Source: Pseudolysinimonas yzui | GTDB lineage: Bacteria; Actinomycetota; Actinomycetes; Actinomycetales; Microbacteriaceae | DNA length: 64,000 nucleotides | Direction of reading: 5' to 3' | Assembly: GCF_014653215.1 (NCBI RefSeq) | Contig: NZ_BNAI01000001.1 | Coordinates: forward strand, 789,949 to 853,948 | In this document: positions 45,301-52,113 of the stretch, piece by piece | Position numbering within the stretch: the stretch's first letter is position 1 | Layout: each line of letters opens with the position of its first letter | The notes under the pieces: generated by a model | The model's input: the letters and a program-made list of their open reading frames with translations, nothing else | The model's database searches: none | Told to the model about the DNA's origin: nothing | Made by a program: the position numbers and the translations under genes

Positions 45301-45776
45301 CCGTCGAGGTGGCCTCGGGTGAGCGCCTTCGACAGCCGGTGATATCCCTCGGTGCCGCGCGCCAGCACGAGCAGGTGGGCTCCCTCGGGATCGGGGATGC
45401 CGTTCTGCGGGGTGCGCAGACCGAGCGAGAGTTCCGCGCCGTAGACGCTCGGCATCCCGTGGGCGAGCGCCGCCTCGGCGAACCGCACCGCGCCATAGAA
45501 GCCGTCGTGGTCGGTGAGGGCGATCGCCTCCAGCTGCAGCCGCTTCGCCTCCTCGACGAGGTGCTCGGGCATGCTCGCCCCGTCGAGGAACGAATACGCC
45601 GAATGCACGTGCAATTCGGCGTACGGCACGTGCGGCTCATCGGGGCTCTCGAGGGCGGGCGCCTGGTATCGCGGGCGGTGGTTGTGCGCGGTCGCACCGT
45701 CGGCCCGCGGAGCCTGCCCCGACATCCGCCTCTCGAGTTCGCTCCAGTCGAACGGCGGGTTGTGCCAGCCACCCAT
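42399..45776 (-). CDS. dnaE2: Error-prone DNA polymerase DnaE2
   Basis: Second C-family replicative-type polymerase used for damage-induced mutagenesis with ImuA' and ImuB. The 1125-residue protein opens with MGGWHNPPFDWSELERR, characteristic of DnaE2, then a PHP domain (AELHVHSAYSFLDGAS, about 53-68), and the catalytic aspartates in PDIDVDFDSDRRE (about 443-455). A C-terminal OB-fold domain (VEVAGLVTHRQRPGTA) follows a helix-hairpin-helix. No LexA box can be seen upstream; the start is only 28 bases from a divergent GNAT gene. Confidence 0.96.
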   Translation of the reverse strand: MGGWHNPPFDWSELERRMSGQAPRADGATAHNHRPRYQAPALESPDEPHVPYAELHVHSAYSFLDGASMPEHLVEEAKRLQLEAIALTDHDGFYGAVRFAEAALAHGMPSVYGAELSLGLRTPQNGIPDPEGAHLLVLARGTEGYHRLSKALTRGHLDGGEKGRPVYDLGTLGDTAEGHWAVLSGCRKGTVRQALETHGRDAAARELRALVDRFGRDNVIVELTDRGDPLDSDRNDALAGLARDLKLPILATGNVHYARPERAPLATALAAVRARASLDQHEPWLPAAGGGFLRSGFEMTQRFSRYPGAVAYSVELARETAFALRSVTPRLPQLDVPPGFDLMGWLSHETWQAAARIYGPDLPAGHRRRIQNELDVIAAKDFPGYFLLVKDIVDFARSRGILCQGRGSAASSAVCYLLGITAIDAIFYELPFERFLSSIRDEEPDIDVDFDSDRREEVIQYVYEKYGRENAAQVANVVTYTPRNAIRDMAKAFGHGPGQQDAWSKRLERWGDPIAEDLHDIPLGVRQLTGELLGFPRHLGIHSGGMVMTERPIGEVVPIEHARMKDRTVLQWEKDDCAWMGLVKFDLLGLGILSALQHSFDQIRTVFGRELTLATIPKEEPGTYDALCRADAIGVFQVESRAQMGLLPRLQPRAFYDLVIQVALIRPGPIQGGAVHPFVRRKLGEPFAYLHPEFEPILGRTFGVPVFQEQVIKMARDVAGLDPEEADLLRRSLGSKRGTIRIGTLREKLEQGLRGKGIDENGIATIYGQIEAFANFGFAESHALSFALLVYASSWLKLHYPAAFLAGLLRAQPMGFYSPATLVADTRRHGVEVRRPDVLRSGVFALVEPLEGDGLVPETGLDGCFGDQPPVPVFDARAPDTTAEHRRDGNAAVRLGLAGVRGIGESVAKRIVAERDGPRGPFTSMEDLVRRVGLTTAQLEALATADAFEGFDLARREALWRAGAAAGDRAEFLPSSIVTVQPPLFADPTSFEILRDDLWATGISVDDHPVAHLRGALDERGVLPSSALRSHESGRRVEVAGLVTHRQRPGTASGMTFMNLEDEHGWVNVICSVGVWKRYRRIARESPALLVRGILERSDEGVTNLLADAFEPLSAGVLHRSRDFH

Positions 45777-45792
45777 GTCAGAGGCGCGTCTC

Positions 45793-45798
45793 TAGGGT
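45793..45798 (+). promoter_or_regulatory. -10 box of the GNAT gene
   Basis: TAGGGT ends six bases before the ATG at 45805. Probable leaderless start. Confidence 0.5.
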
Positions 45799-45804
45799 GG
45801 GGTC

Positions 45805-46365
45805 ATGGCGATCGAGGTGCTGCCCGCGACTGGCCGCTTCAACGACTTCGCCGAGGTCGTCGGCGTCAAGAAGCCCGGCGGCGGAGGCTGCTGGTGCATG
45901 AGCTATCGCGACTCCCGGGTGAGCAACGCGGAGCGTCCGAAGTACATGGCGCGCGAATGCGAGACCTCGCCCGGGCCGGGGGTGCTCGTCTACGTCGACG
46001 GTGAGGTGGCGGGCTGGTGCTCGGTCGCGCCGCGGTCGACCTACCGGCGGCTCATGAACTCCCGCACCATCCCGTTCCTCGATGAGCGCGACGCCTGGTC
46101 GATCGTGTGCTTCGTCGTTCGGGCCGGCTACCGCAAGCAGGGCCTCATGCACCATCTGCTCGACGGCGCCGTCGAGCACGCCCGGGCGCACGGTGCCGAG
46201 GTCGTCGAGGGGTACCCCGCCGAGACGGGAGGCGACAGGATCGAAGTCATCTCGGGCTACGTCGGCACGACCGACCTGTTCGAGGCCCACGGCTTCGAGC
46301 GCGCCGCCGAGACCTCCGCGCACGCCGGACACCGCGTGCGCTGGATCATGCGCCGGGAGCTCTGA
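45805..46365 (+). CDS. GNAT-family N-acetyltransferase
   Basis: A 186-residue acetyl-CoA-dependent transferase. The acetyl-CoA loop is seen as VVRAGYRKQGLMHHLLDGAV and the C-terminal YVGTTDLFEAHGFERAAE fits the fold. The N-terminal GGGGCWCMSYRD with paired cysteines marks the subgroup common in actinobacteria. Acceptor substrate unknown. It is followed four bases later by a DUF2087 gene. Confidence 0.86.
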   Translation: MAIEVLPATGRFNDFAEVVGVKKPGGGGCWCMSYRDSRVSNAERPKYMARECETSPGPGVLVYVDGEVAGWCSVAPRSTYRRLMNSRTIPFLDERDAWSIVCFVVRAGYRKQGLMHHLLDGAVEHARAHGAEVVEGYPAETGGDRIEVISGYVGTTDLFEAHGFERAAETSAHAGHRVRWIMRREL

Positions 46366-46368
46366 GCG

Positions 46369-46656
46369 GTGCCGGTACCCGACGAGTCCGTGCGCCGGTT
46401 CCTGGTGCGCGGCGAAGACACCATCGACCGCTACCCCCGGCGGCAGACCGACCGGCGGATGCTGCTGCAATGGATCGCCGACCGCACGTTCCCGCCGGGG
46501 GAGCCCGCCCTCACCGAGTCGGAGGTGAACGGGCGCTTGTATCGGTACTCCGAGGATGTCGCGGTGCTGCGCCGCTACCTCGTCGACGCCGGAATGCTCG
46601 ACCGCAGCTCCGACGGCACCGCCTACCGCCGGATCCTCATCTCGGTGGTCGAGTAG
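46369..46656 (+). CDS. DUF2087 protein
   Basis: A 95-residue protein with the DUF2087 pattern: an IDRYPRRQTDRRMLLQWIADR segment, then LTESEVNGRLYRYSEDVAVLRRYLVDAGMLDR and a YRR ending. The domain resembles a small winged helix and often occurs with transcription regulators, so nucleic acid binding is plausible. GTG start, three bases after the GNAT stop, hence co-transcribed with it. Confidence 0.82.
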   Translation: MPVPDESVRRFLVRGEDTIDRYPRRQTDRRMLLQWIADRTFPPGEPALTESEVNGRLYRYSEDVAVLRRYLVDAGMLDRSSDGTAYRRILISVVE

Positions 46657-46681
46657 CGCCCGCAGGGCGCGTGTCGAGACC

Positions 46682-48247
46682 TCAGTCGTAGCGCCCATGC
46701 GCCCACCACCCCCGCGCGTCGAGCACGAGCAGCCACGCCTCACCGGTGGCATCCACCACCTGGAACCGCTGAGCCGCCCGGGCGCCGTGCGGATCCCACC
46801 AGCGCTCCTCGAGCGGCCACGGCCCGGCCCACGCGGTGAGGTCACGACGGGCACCCGTCGGCGACACGATGACCGCCGGCGAGGCGGAGAGCACCCCGCG
46901 CTCGGTGACCGACACCGGGGCTCCGCGCACGTCTTCGACGGCGATGGCCCTCGGGATCTCGTACACCGTCGCCGGATGCGGCGGAGGCACGGCTCCCGGC
47001 CACGGACGCCGCGGGTCGCGGGTGAGCACCGCACGATCGCCCCAGGCGACCCGCTGCTGGCGGTCGGCCGGCATCCGTCCGCCTGACGGCACGGCGGTGC
47101 CGACGCCGTCGTGCCCGAGCATGCCCTGCACCCGGCTCAACCCGGAGTGCACACCTTCGTCGGGCCCGGTTCCCCAGATGCCGCGTTCGTGCGCACCGAC
47201 CGGGTCGACCGTCTCGGGGGTGAGCCGCACGCGGGCGACGGGGGAGCGCAGCTCACCCTGGCCATCCCGACGGCTCAGTGCGTCCAACTGCCAGCGCACG
47301 CGATCCACCACCTCCGTCGCCGTGAACGACCGCGGATGCAGCCAGACCCGGTCGGTGCTCTCGCCATCGGCGCCGAACAGCTCGACGCGCAGCGCCGTGC
47401 AGACCAGGCGCTGCTCGAGCAGGTCGTCGAGGAAGCGCTCCGCCGCGGTGCGCATGCCGAACGCGATCTGGTCGACACGGGCGAGCGGGGGTTCGAAATC
47501 CACGGTCGCGTCGACATCGCGCGGGGGGATGCGCGGGGTCGCCGGCCGCGGATCGCGACCCGCCGCGAGGGCATGCAGCCGCGCCCCGAGCGGGCCGAAA
47601 CGGGCGGCGACATCCGCCTCGTCAAGCACGGCGAACGCGCCGAGGGTGCGGATGCCGAGCCGGGGCAGCAGCGACACCAGCTCGGGGTCTTCGAGCAGCC
47701 CCACGGGCAGCGGGGCGAGGAACTCCGCCGTTTCACCCGCGGGAACGATCGTCACCGGGTGGGCGTCGGGAGCCGACCAGCGCGCGGCGCGCTCCGCAGC
47801 GAACAGCCCGTCGGCGATGCCCGCCCGGGCCGCCGGCACTCCCAGTTCGGCGAGGGTTCCGAGCAGGGCGAGAGCGGCCGCCGTCTCGCCGCCGTAGTAC
47901 CGTGCCGGTCCGCGGGCACGCACCGCGAGCATCCCGGGTCGCAACGGGTGCACACCCGGCAGCGCCCCTTCGAGCGCCGACAGCACCGGTTCGAACGCCC
48001 GGGAATCGAGCGCCGGGTCGTAGCGCAGCAGGTGCAGCGCGGGGCATCGCGCCTGCGCCTCACGCTGGCGCATCCCGCGGCGCACGCCCTCCGCGCGGGC
48101 CGCGGGGGAGCAGGCGAGCACGACGTTCTTCTCGATGAGCGCGGCGGGAGCCTCGGCGGGCAGGCGCGCTTCCCGGCCGTGCGCATGCACGGGCCAGTCG
48201 GGGCACCACAGCACGAGCAGTCGTGGTTGCCGCGAGGATTCGAACAT
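46682..48247 (-). CDS. imuB: ImuB-like Y-family polymerase homologue
   Basis: Y-family polymerase-like protein of the mutasome, which links DnaE2 and ImuA' to the sliding clamp. The 521-residue protein has the palm and finger regions of a Y-polymerase, but the catalytic positions are missing: LVLWCPDWPVHA stands where DxDxFxAxVE should be. It is therefore expected to be a non-catalytic scaffold, as in the mycobacterial protein. The ATG lies inside a LexA box, and the protein opens MFESSRQPRLLVLW. Confidence 0.9.
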   Translation of the reverse strand: MFESSRQPRLLVLWCPDWPVHAHGREARLPAEAPAALIEKNVVLACSPAARAEGVRRGMRQREAQARCPALHLLRYDPALDSRAFEPVLSALEGALPGVHPLRPGMLAVRARGPARYYGGETAAALALLGTLAELGVPAARAGIADGLFAAERAARWSAPDAHPVTIVPAGETAEFLAPLPVGLLEDPELVSLLPRLGIRTLGAFAVLDEADVAARFGPLGARLHALAAGRDPRPATPRIPPRDVDATVDFEPPLARVDQIAFGMRTAAERFLDDLLEQRLVCTALRVELFGADGESTDRVWLHPRSFTATEVVDRVRWQLDALSRRDGQGELRSPVARVRLTPETVDPVGAHERGIWGTGPDEGVHSGLSRVQGMLGHDGVGTAVPSGGRMPADRQQRVAWGDRAVLTRDPRRPWPGAVPPPHPATVYEIPRAIAVEDVRGAPVSVTERGVLSASPAVIVSPTGARRDLTAWAGPWPLEERWWDPHGARAAQRFQVVDATGEAWLLVLDARGWWAHGRYD

Positions 48248-48277
48248 GTGTTCGATTGTGCCACGCCCCACCGACGG
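48240..48277 (-). promoter_or_regulatory. imuB control region: PafBC-like element, -10 box and LexA box over the start codon
   Basis: Read on the minus strand: CCGTCGGTG (48277-48269), eight bases, CACAAT -10 box (48260-48255), and the LexA palindrome TCGAACACATGTTCGA (48255-48240), which contains the imuB ATG. The first element matches seven of nine positions of the RecA-NDp consensus TTGTCRGTG at its usual spacing of eight from the -10. The transcript must be leaderless. Confidence 0.75.
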
Positions 48278-48291
48278 CGTGAACTGTGGTC

Positions 48292-48636
48292 ATGGCCACC
48301 ATCGGGTCCGTGGTGTGGGGCGTGCGGGACATCCCGCGCGCGATCGAGTTCTGGGCTGCCGCACTCGACTACGAACTCCTGCGTCCGCCCGACGAGGACT
48401 GGGCGGTGCTGCAGCCGCACGAAGGGCAGGAGGGCATCCAGCTCTCCCTCAAGCTGACCAACTCCGACGGGCCGCACCGGCACCACCTCGACCTGTTCAG
48501 CGACGACCAGGCCGCCGACGTCGAGCGCTTCCTCGAGCTCGGCGCCGACCCCGTCGATTGGGAGTACGAACCCGACGCCGACTACGTCGTGCTCAGCGAC
48601 CCCGACGGCAACCGCTTCTGCATCGTGCAGGTATAG
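48292..48636 (+). CDS. VOC-superfamily (glyoxalase-like) protein
   Basis: A 114-residue vicinal-oxygen-chelate protein. VWGVRDIPRAIEFWAAALDYE is the usual first motif, HHLDLF carries a possible metal-binding His, and VLSDPDGNRFCIVQV closes the fold. Substrate unknown. Divergent from imuB; starts 45 bases apart. A GTG two codons upstream (48286) is an alternative start. Confidence 0.83.
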   Translation: MATIGSVVWGVRDIPRAIEFWAAALDYELLRPPDEDWAVLQPHEGQEGIQLSLKLTNSDGPHRHHLDLFSDDQAADVERFLELGADPVDWEYEPDADYVVLSDPDGNRFCIVQV

Positions 48637-48679
48637 GCGTGCCATTGTTCCCGGGGCAACGGGACGCCAAACTCAACGC

Positions 48680-49072
48680 ATGACGGATGCGATGAGCGAG
48701 TTCGACAAGGTCGTCGAGACCCTGGGGCCCGAGGTCGAGCGCCGGAAGATGATGGGATCGCCGATCCTGATGCGCGACGGCAAGATGGTCGCCTGCCTCA
48801 ACGGCGATCTGCTCGCGGTGAAGCTCGGGCGCAACCGCCCGGAGCATGCCGAAGCGCTCAAAGTACCCGGGGCCGCGACCTGGTCACCGCAGCCGAGTCG
48901 CCGCGGGTTCACCGATTGGGTCGGGATGCCGCTGGCGGCGAGCGGGGTCTGGCTCGACTGGGTGCGCACGGCGATCGACCTCGCCGACGAAGCCGCCCTG
49001 ACGGCAGCGTCGAAGCCCGCCAAGCCCCGCACCGGAAAGCCCGGCGGTGGGGGAGGGGGCGGCGGAATCTAG
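48680..49072 (+). CDS. TfoX N-terminal domain protein with glycine-rich tail
   Basis: A 130-residue protein whose first 105 residues match the TfoX/Sxy N-terminal domain (VVETLGPEVERRKMMGSPILM, then ACLNGDLLAVKLG and WVGMPLAASGVWLDWVRTA). It lacks the C-terminal domain of competence regulators. A tail of Ala-Lys-Pro-Gly ends in eight consecutive glycines and Ile. CAAACT six bases before the ATG may be a leaderless -10 box. Confidence 0.8.
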   Translation: MTDAMSEFDKVVETLGPEVERRKMMGSPILMRDGKMVACLNGDLLAVKLGRNRPEHAEALKVPGAATWSPQPSRRGFTDWVGMPLAASGVWLDWVRTAIDLADEAALTAASKPAKPRTGKPGGGGGGGGI

Positions 49073-49081
49073 CCGCTCGGG

Positions 49082-50755
49082 CTACGTGCCGGAGAAGTAG
49101 CGCCGCCGCAGGTACCGGTCCGACCCGGTGTCGAAGTAGCCGGTCTCGGCCCACTGCGTCGACTCGTGCAGATAGTTCGGCTGGAAGGCCGCGTCGAAGG
49201 TGCGGCGATTCTTCTGCGCGAGGGACTCCCGGAAGGCGTAGTGGCTGAACAGCCGCATGAACTCGCCGAGGTAGACGTCGGCGACGGCGGGCGCACCACG
49301 GATCACGAGCATGTTCTCGTCGTTGCTCTCGGTCGAGGCCTTCGAGAAGTTGGCCGACCCGATGACGATGAGCGGGTCGGGCCCCAGCGGGTCGACCAGC
49401 ATGTACTTCGTGTGCACGTAGAGCACGTGGGCGTCGCCGGTGGCCCGATCGGTCTCGGCGAGCCACCGATCGAAGGAGTTCAGTTCGATGCGGGCGCCGA
49501 CGGCGATCGTCGTGTTGGGCAGCCGACGGATGCGGTCGATCGTCTTCGACTGCTCGGCGAACGTCGCGCCGTTGCCCTTCTTCTCCATGAGGGCGAACCT
49601 GAGCGCCCGGTCGGGGCGGTCGTAGGCCTCGACGAACCGGGCATCCATCCCGAACGCGAAGGTCATGAACAGCCCGCGCTTGGCCGCCTTGGCGCGGGCG
49701 GCGTACCAGTCGAGAACCTCGAGGTCGAGGCGCGGCGAGAACACGACATCCGTGTCGGGGTGCCCGGCAGCGGGGTGCGCGGGCGGGGACGGCGAGAGGG
49801 CGGTCACCGCGGTCGCCGTCGGCTTGCGGGTGAGGTCGGCGTCGAGGATGTCCCAGTACGCGCGGTAGGACGCGGCGACGCCGGCATCCCGCACGATGTG
49901 CGCGTTGTTGGAGTGGCCGAAGATTCCGTTCTCGGAGAGGTTGGTCGAGCCGGTCCACACCTGCGCCGGCTGCCCGGCGGGGGAGTAGACGAAGAACTTG
50001 TTGTGCGCGAATCCACCCGAGCGGGTGCGCGGCTTGCACAGCGCGGCGATCCCACTGGCGGCGAGAGCCGCCTCGTTGCCGGCTCGGGCGCTGTCGGCGT
50101 CGTACAGCACGGTGATCGTGGCGCCCCGGTCGCGCGCGGCGGCGAGGGCGGCATGGATGCGCGGGCTCTCGAACTCGTAGAAGGCCCCATGCAGCTCGTC
50201 GCCCGCGCCCGCCTGAGCGATGAAGGTCTCGAGCCCTTCGACGAGCCCGCGTGACAACCAGTCGTAGGCGGCCGGGCCGACCTCGTCGGGCGGCCGGTTC
50301 TGGAACCGGCGGGCGTATTCCTGGGAGGCGATCGCACCCCGGTTGAAGAACACCGCGTGCCGACCCTGGTCGACCTGCTCGGTGGTGACCGTCACCTCGA
50401 CGCGGGCGTCGTCGACGAGCGCGGTCGGCTGCCCTTTCCGCGCGACGACCCGGTACGTGTAGGTCTGCCCGGGCGAGACCGAATAGTCGGCCCACTGGAA
50501 GGTCTGAAACGGGTGAATGCGCGAAGAACGCCCCACCCCGGGCGGCGGATGCGCCTCGACCGACTCGAACGTCTTCAGCCCGGTGAGCCACGCGACCTCG
50601 CCGTCCGAATGGCGGTGGCGCCTGATGGCGAAGCCCAGCACCTTGCGCGACCGGATGCGACCGAGCGACAGGTCCCAGCCGAGCGTCACCACGAAACTGC
50701 CGGCCACCGCCAGCACCCCGAGACCGTCGGAACTCCCAGTGCTCCGCATGCGCAC
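49082..50755 (-). CDS. Phospholipase D-like protein
   Basis: A 557-residue protein with two phospholipase D motifs: HNKFFVYS...GSTNLSENG (about 250-275) and VHTKYMLVD...GSANFSKAS (about 440-465). The N-terminal 130 residues resemble a fibronectin-III-like beta domain (QTYTYRVVARKG). No secretion signal is evident. Activity could be on phospholipids, DNA or other phosphodiesters. It sits downstream of DUF1905 and imuA' on the same strand, 18 bases apart, so it may share that SOS transcript. GTG start; an ATG two codons inside is also possible. Confidence 0.85.
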   Translation of the reverse strand: MRMRSTGSSDGLGVLAVAGSFVVTLGWDLSLGRIRSRKVLGFAIRRHRHSDGEVAWLTGLKTFESVEAHPPPGVGRSSRIHPFQTFQWADYSVSPGQTYTYRVVARKGQPTALVDDARVEVTVTTEQVDQGRHAVFFNRGAIASQEYARRFQNRPPDEVGPAAYDWLSRGLVEGLETFIAQAGAGDELHGAFYEFESPRIHAALAAARDRGATITVLYDADSARAGNEAALAASGIAALCKPRTRSGGFAHNKFFVYSPAGQPAQVWTGSTNLSENGIFGHSNNAHIVRDAGVAASYRAYWDILDADLTRKPTATAVTALSPSPPAHPAAGHPDTDVVFSPRLDLEVLDWYAARAKAAKRGLFMTFAFGMDARFVEAYDRPDRALRFALMEKKGNGATFAEQSKTIDRIRRLPNTTIAVGARIELNSFDRWLAETDRATGDAHVLYVHTKYMLVDPLGPDPLIVIGSANFSKASTESNDENMLVIRGAPAVADVYLGEFMRLFSHYAFRESLAQKNRRTFDAAFQPNYLHESTQWAETGYFDTGSDRYLRRRYFSGT

Positions 50756-50773
50756 AGGCTATGCCTGGCGGCG

Positions 50774-51073
50774 CTAGAGATCGAGCTCGACCTTCACGGT
50801 CGCGACGTCGCCGGCCTCGATCTTCTCGGCCTTCCGCACGGCCTTCTTGAGCGGCAGAACGTAGACCCGGGCCTTCGCGTCGGGGAAGATCGAGGTCTTC
50901 CAGGCCGTCGATCCGATCGTCGCCGTGACCCGCACCGACCCGAACCCGCGAGGGAAGGCACCCGCGACCTCACGGATCTCGGCGGACGCCTCCTCGGGGA
51001 GGTTCACGAAGGTCCACGCGTCGTTCTGACGCGCATCCCACAGCCAGAGCTCCGCGTCGAACAGGTAGATCAC
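50774..51073 (-). CDS. DUF1905 protein, translationally coupled to imuA'
   Basis: A 99-residue small beta-barrel type protein of DUF1905: FDAELWLWDARQNDAWTFVNLP, then VRVTATIGSTAWKTSIFP and LPLKKAVRKAEKIEAGDVA. Function unknown. Its GTG overlaps the imuA' stop by four bases (GTGA), so it is made whenever imuA' is translated and should be part of the SOS response. Confidence 0.85.
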   Translation of the reverse strand: MIYLFDAELWLWDARQNDAWTFVNLPEEASAEIREVAGAFPRGFGSVRVTATIGSTAWKTSIFPDAKARVYVLPLKKAVRKAEKIEAGDVATVKVELDL

Positions 51074-51828
51074 GGCGCCACACTATGCGCGGCGACACCG
51101 TGCAGGGGAACGACGTCACGCACGCGAGGTTCGACGAGCCCGACCTGCTGATCGACGCCGGGCAGCCACAGCCGGCGCGACTTCACCCGGCCCTGCCACG
51201 CCGACGCCACCGACCCCACGGTGACCTGACGCGCCGTGAGGTGCCCGAATCCCGCCCCCAGCCCCGCCCAGGCGCTCTCGGAGACCGTGAGGGCGGCATC
51301 CGCCTGCGGCCACTCGCCGAGCGCGACGAGCACCGCCTCTCGCTGCCGCAGCCGGGCCGCGAGCTTGCCCGCCGCTGCTTCGGGCACCCGGGACCGGCCG
51401 TCGCGCACCGGCGGTTTCACGAGCACGACCGAGACGACGTCGACGAGCGCCGAGACCACCGCCATCCACTGCTGACCGGGATGCGGCACGAGCACGAGGC
51501 GCTCGAGGTCGATCCCGAGGCCGGCCGCCGCCTCCGCACCCAGATCGGGCGCACCGACGATCGCGCACCATGCTCCCGCCGCGCTCGGCCCTTGCAGCAG
51601 CGCGAGCGCCAGCGTCGTCGACGCCGCCACCTGGTAGCGACCACCGGCCACGAGCGCCCCGCCGGGCAGCAGGTCGGCGAGCGCCGCATGGGTCGGGATG
51701 GCGCGGGTGTCGAGGCGGTTGCGCTGCATGCCGCGGATACGCGCCTGCAGGTCGCGGATGACGTCGGCGTTGCTCGGCAACGCGTCGGGCACGACGACGG
51801 CTGCCGTGGCGGCGCCCGACTCGAACAT
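51070..51828 (-). CDS. imuA': ImuA' mutasome protein
   Basis: A 252-residue RecA-fold protein of the actinobacterial ImuA' type. It binds ImuB and is needed for DnaE2-dependent mutagenesis; it has no intact Walker A. Recognisable are QRNRLDTRAIPTHAALADLLPGG at the N-terminal third, LVLVPHPGQQWMAVVSALVDVV and the C-terminal beta-rich end. The ATG lies inside a LexA box and the protein begins MFESG, as in imuB. The next gene down is DUF1905, overlapping by four bases. Confidence 0.88.
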   Translation of the reverse strand: MFESGAATAAVVVPDALPSNADVIRDLQARIRGMQRNRLDTRAIPTHAALADLLPGGALVAGGRYQVAASTTLALALLQGPSAAGAWCAIVGAPDLGAEAAAGLGIDLERLVLVPHPGQQWMAVVSALVDVVSVVLVKPPVRDGRSRVPEAAAGKLAARLRQREAVLVALGEWPQADAALTVSESAWAGLGAGFGHLTARQVTVGSVASAWQGRVKSRRLWLPGVDQQVGLVEPRVRDVVPLHGVAAHSVAP

Positions 51829-51858
51829 ACGTTCGATTCTGCCACCGTCGACCGACAG
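51821..51858 (-). promoter_or_regulatory. imuA' control region: PafBC-like element, -10 box and LexA box over the start codon
   Basis: On the minus strand: CTGTCGGTC (51858-51850), eight bases, CAGAAT (51841-51836), and the LexA palindrome TCGAACGTATGTTCGA (51836-51821) containing the ATG. The spacing is identical, base for base, to that of imuB, and the RecA-NDp match is seven of nine positions. Confidence 0.75.
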
Positions 51859-51882
51859 ATGCCATGATGCGCATCCACGAGG

Positions 51883-51913
51883 AAGGCCCCCGATCGTGAT
51901 GATCGGGGGCCTT
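51883..51913. terminator. Terminator after tRNA-Leu
   Basis: Perfect 13-base hairpin, arms AAGGCCCCCGATC and GATCGGGGGCCTT, loop of five. Lies 11 bases past the 3' end of the leftward tRNA gene and upstream of imuA'. Confidence 0.88.
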
Positions 51914-51924
51914 CGACACTCGCG

Positions 51925-52008
51925 TGCGCGAGGGGGGACTTGAACCCCCACGCCCTTTCGGGCACTAGCACCTCAAGCTAGCGCGTCTGCCATTTCCGCC
52001 ACCCGCGC
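51925..52008 (-). tRNA. tRNA-Leu, anticodon GAG
   Basis: 84-base class II tRNA with a long variable arm. The acceptor stem is GCGCGGG paired with CTCGCGC (one G-U), followed by discriminator A. The anticodon loop TTGAGGT in the CTAGC/GCTAG stem gives GAG. The variable arm is TGCCCGAAAGGGCG, and the T loop GTTCAAGTC is normal. The CCA end is not encoded. Confidence 0.95.
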
Positions 52009-52101
52009 GAGTGTGCCACCGTCGTGAGAAATCACTGGGCGACCGAGGATAGACATTAGCACGCGCCTTCCCTCGGCTCCGACCCGGTCGGTGGTCGCCG
52101 G

Positions 52102-52107
52102 TAGCTT
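52102..52107 (+). promoter_or_regulatory. -10 box of the YdeI-like gene
   Basis: TAGCTT ends six bases before the ATG at 52114. Probable leaderless start. Confidence 0.45.
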
Positions 52108-52113
52108 GAGGGC

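Noticed and set aside
42399-45804. LexA box upstream of dnaE2
   Set aside because: I searched the short divergent gap and the start of the GNAT gene by eye and found no TCGAAC/GTTCGA pair.
48680-49072. Competence regulator TfoX/Sxy
   Set aside because: Only the N-terminal domain is present, and the genome context has no competence genes.
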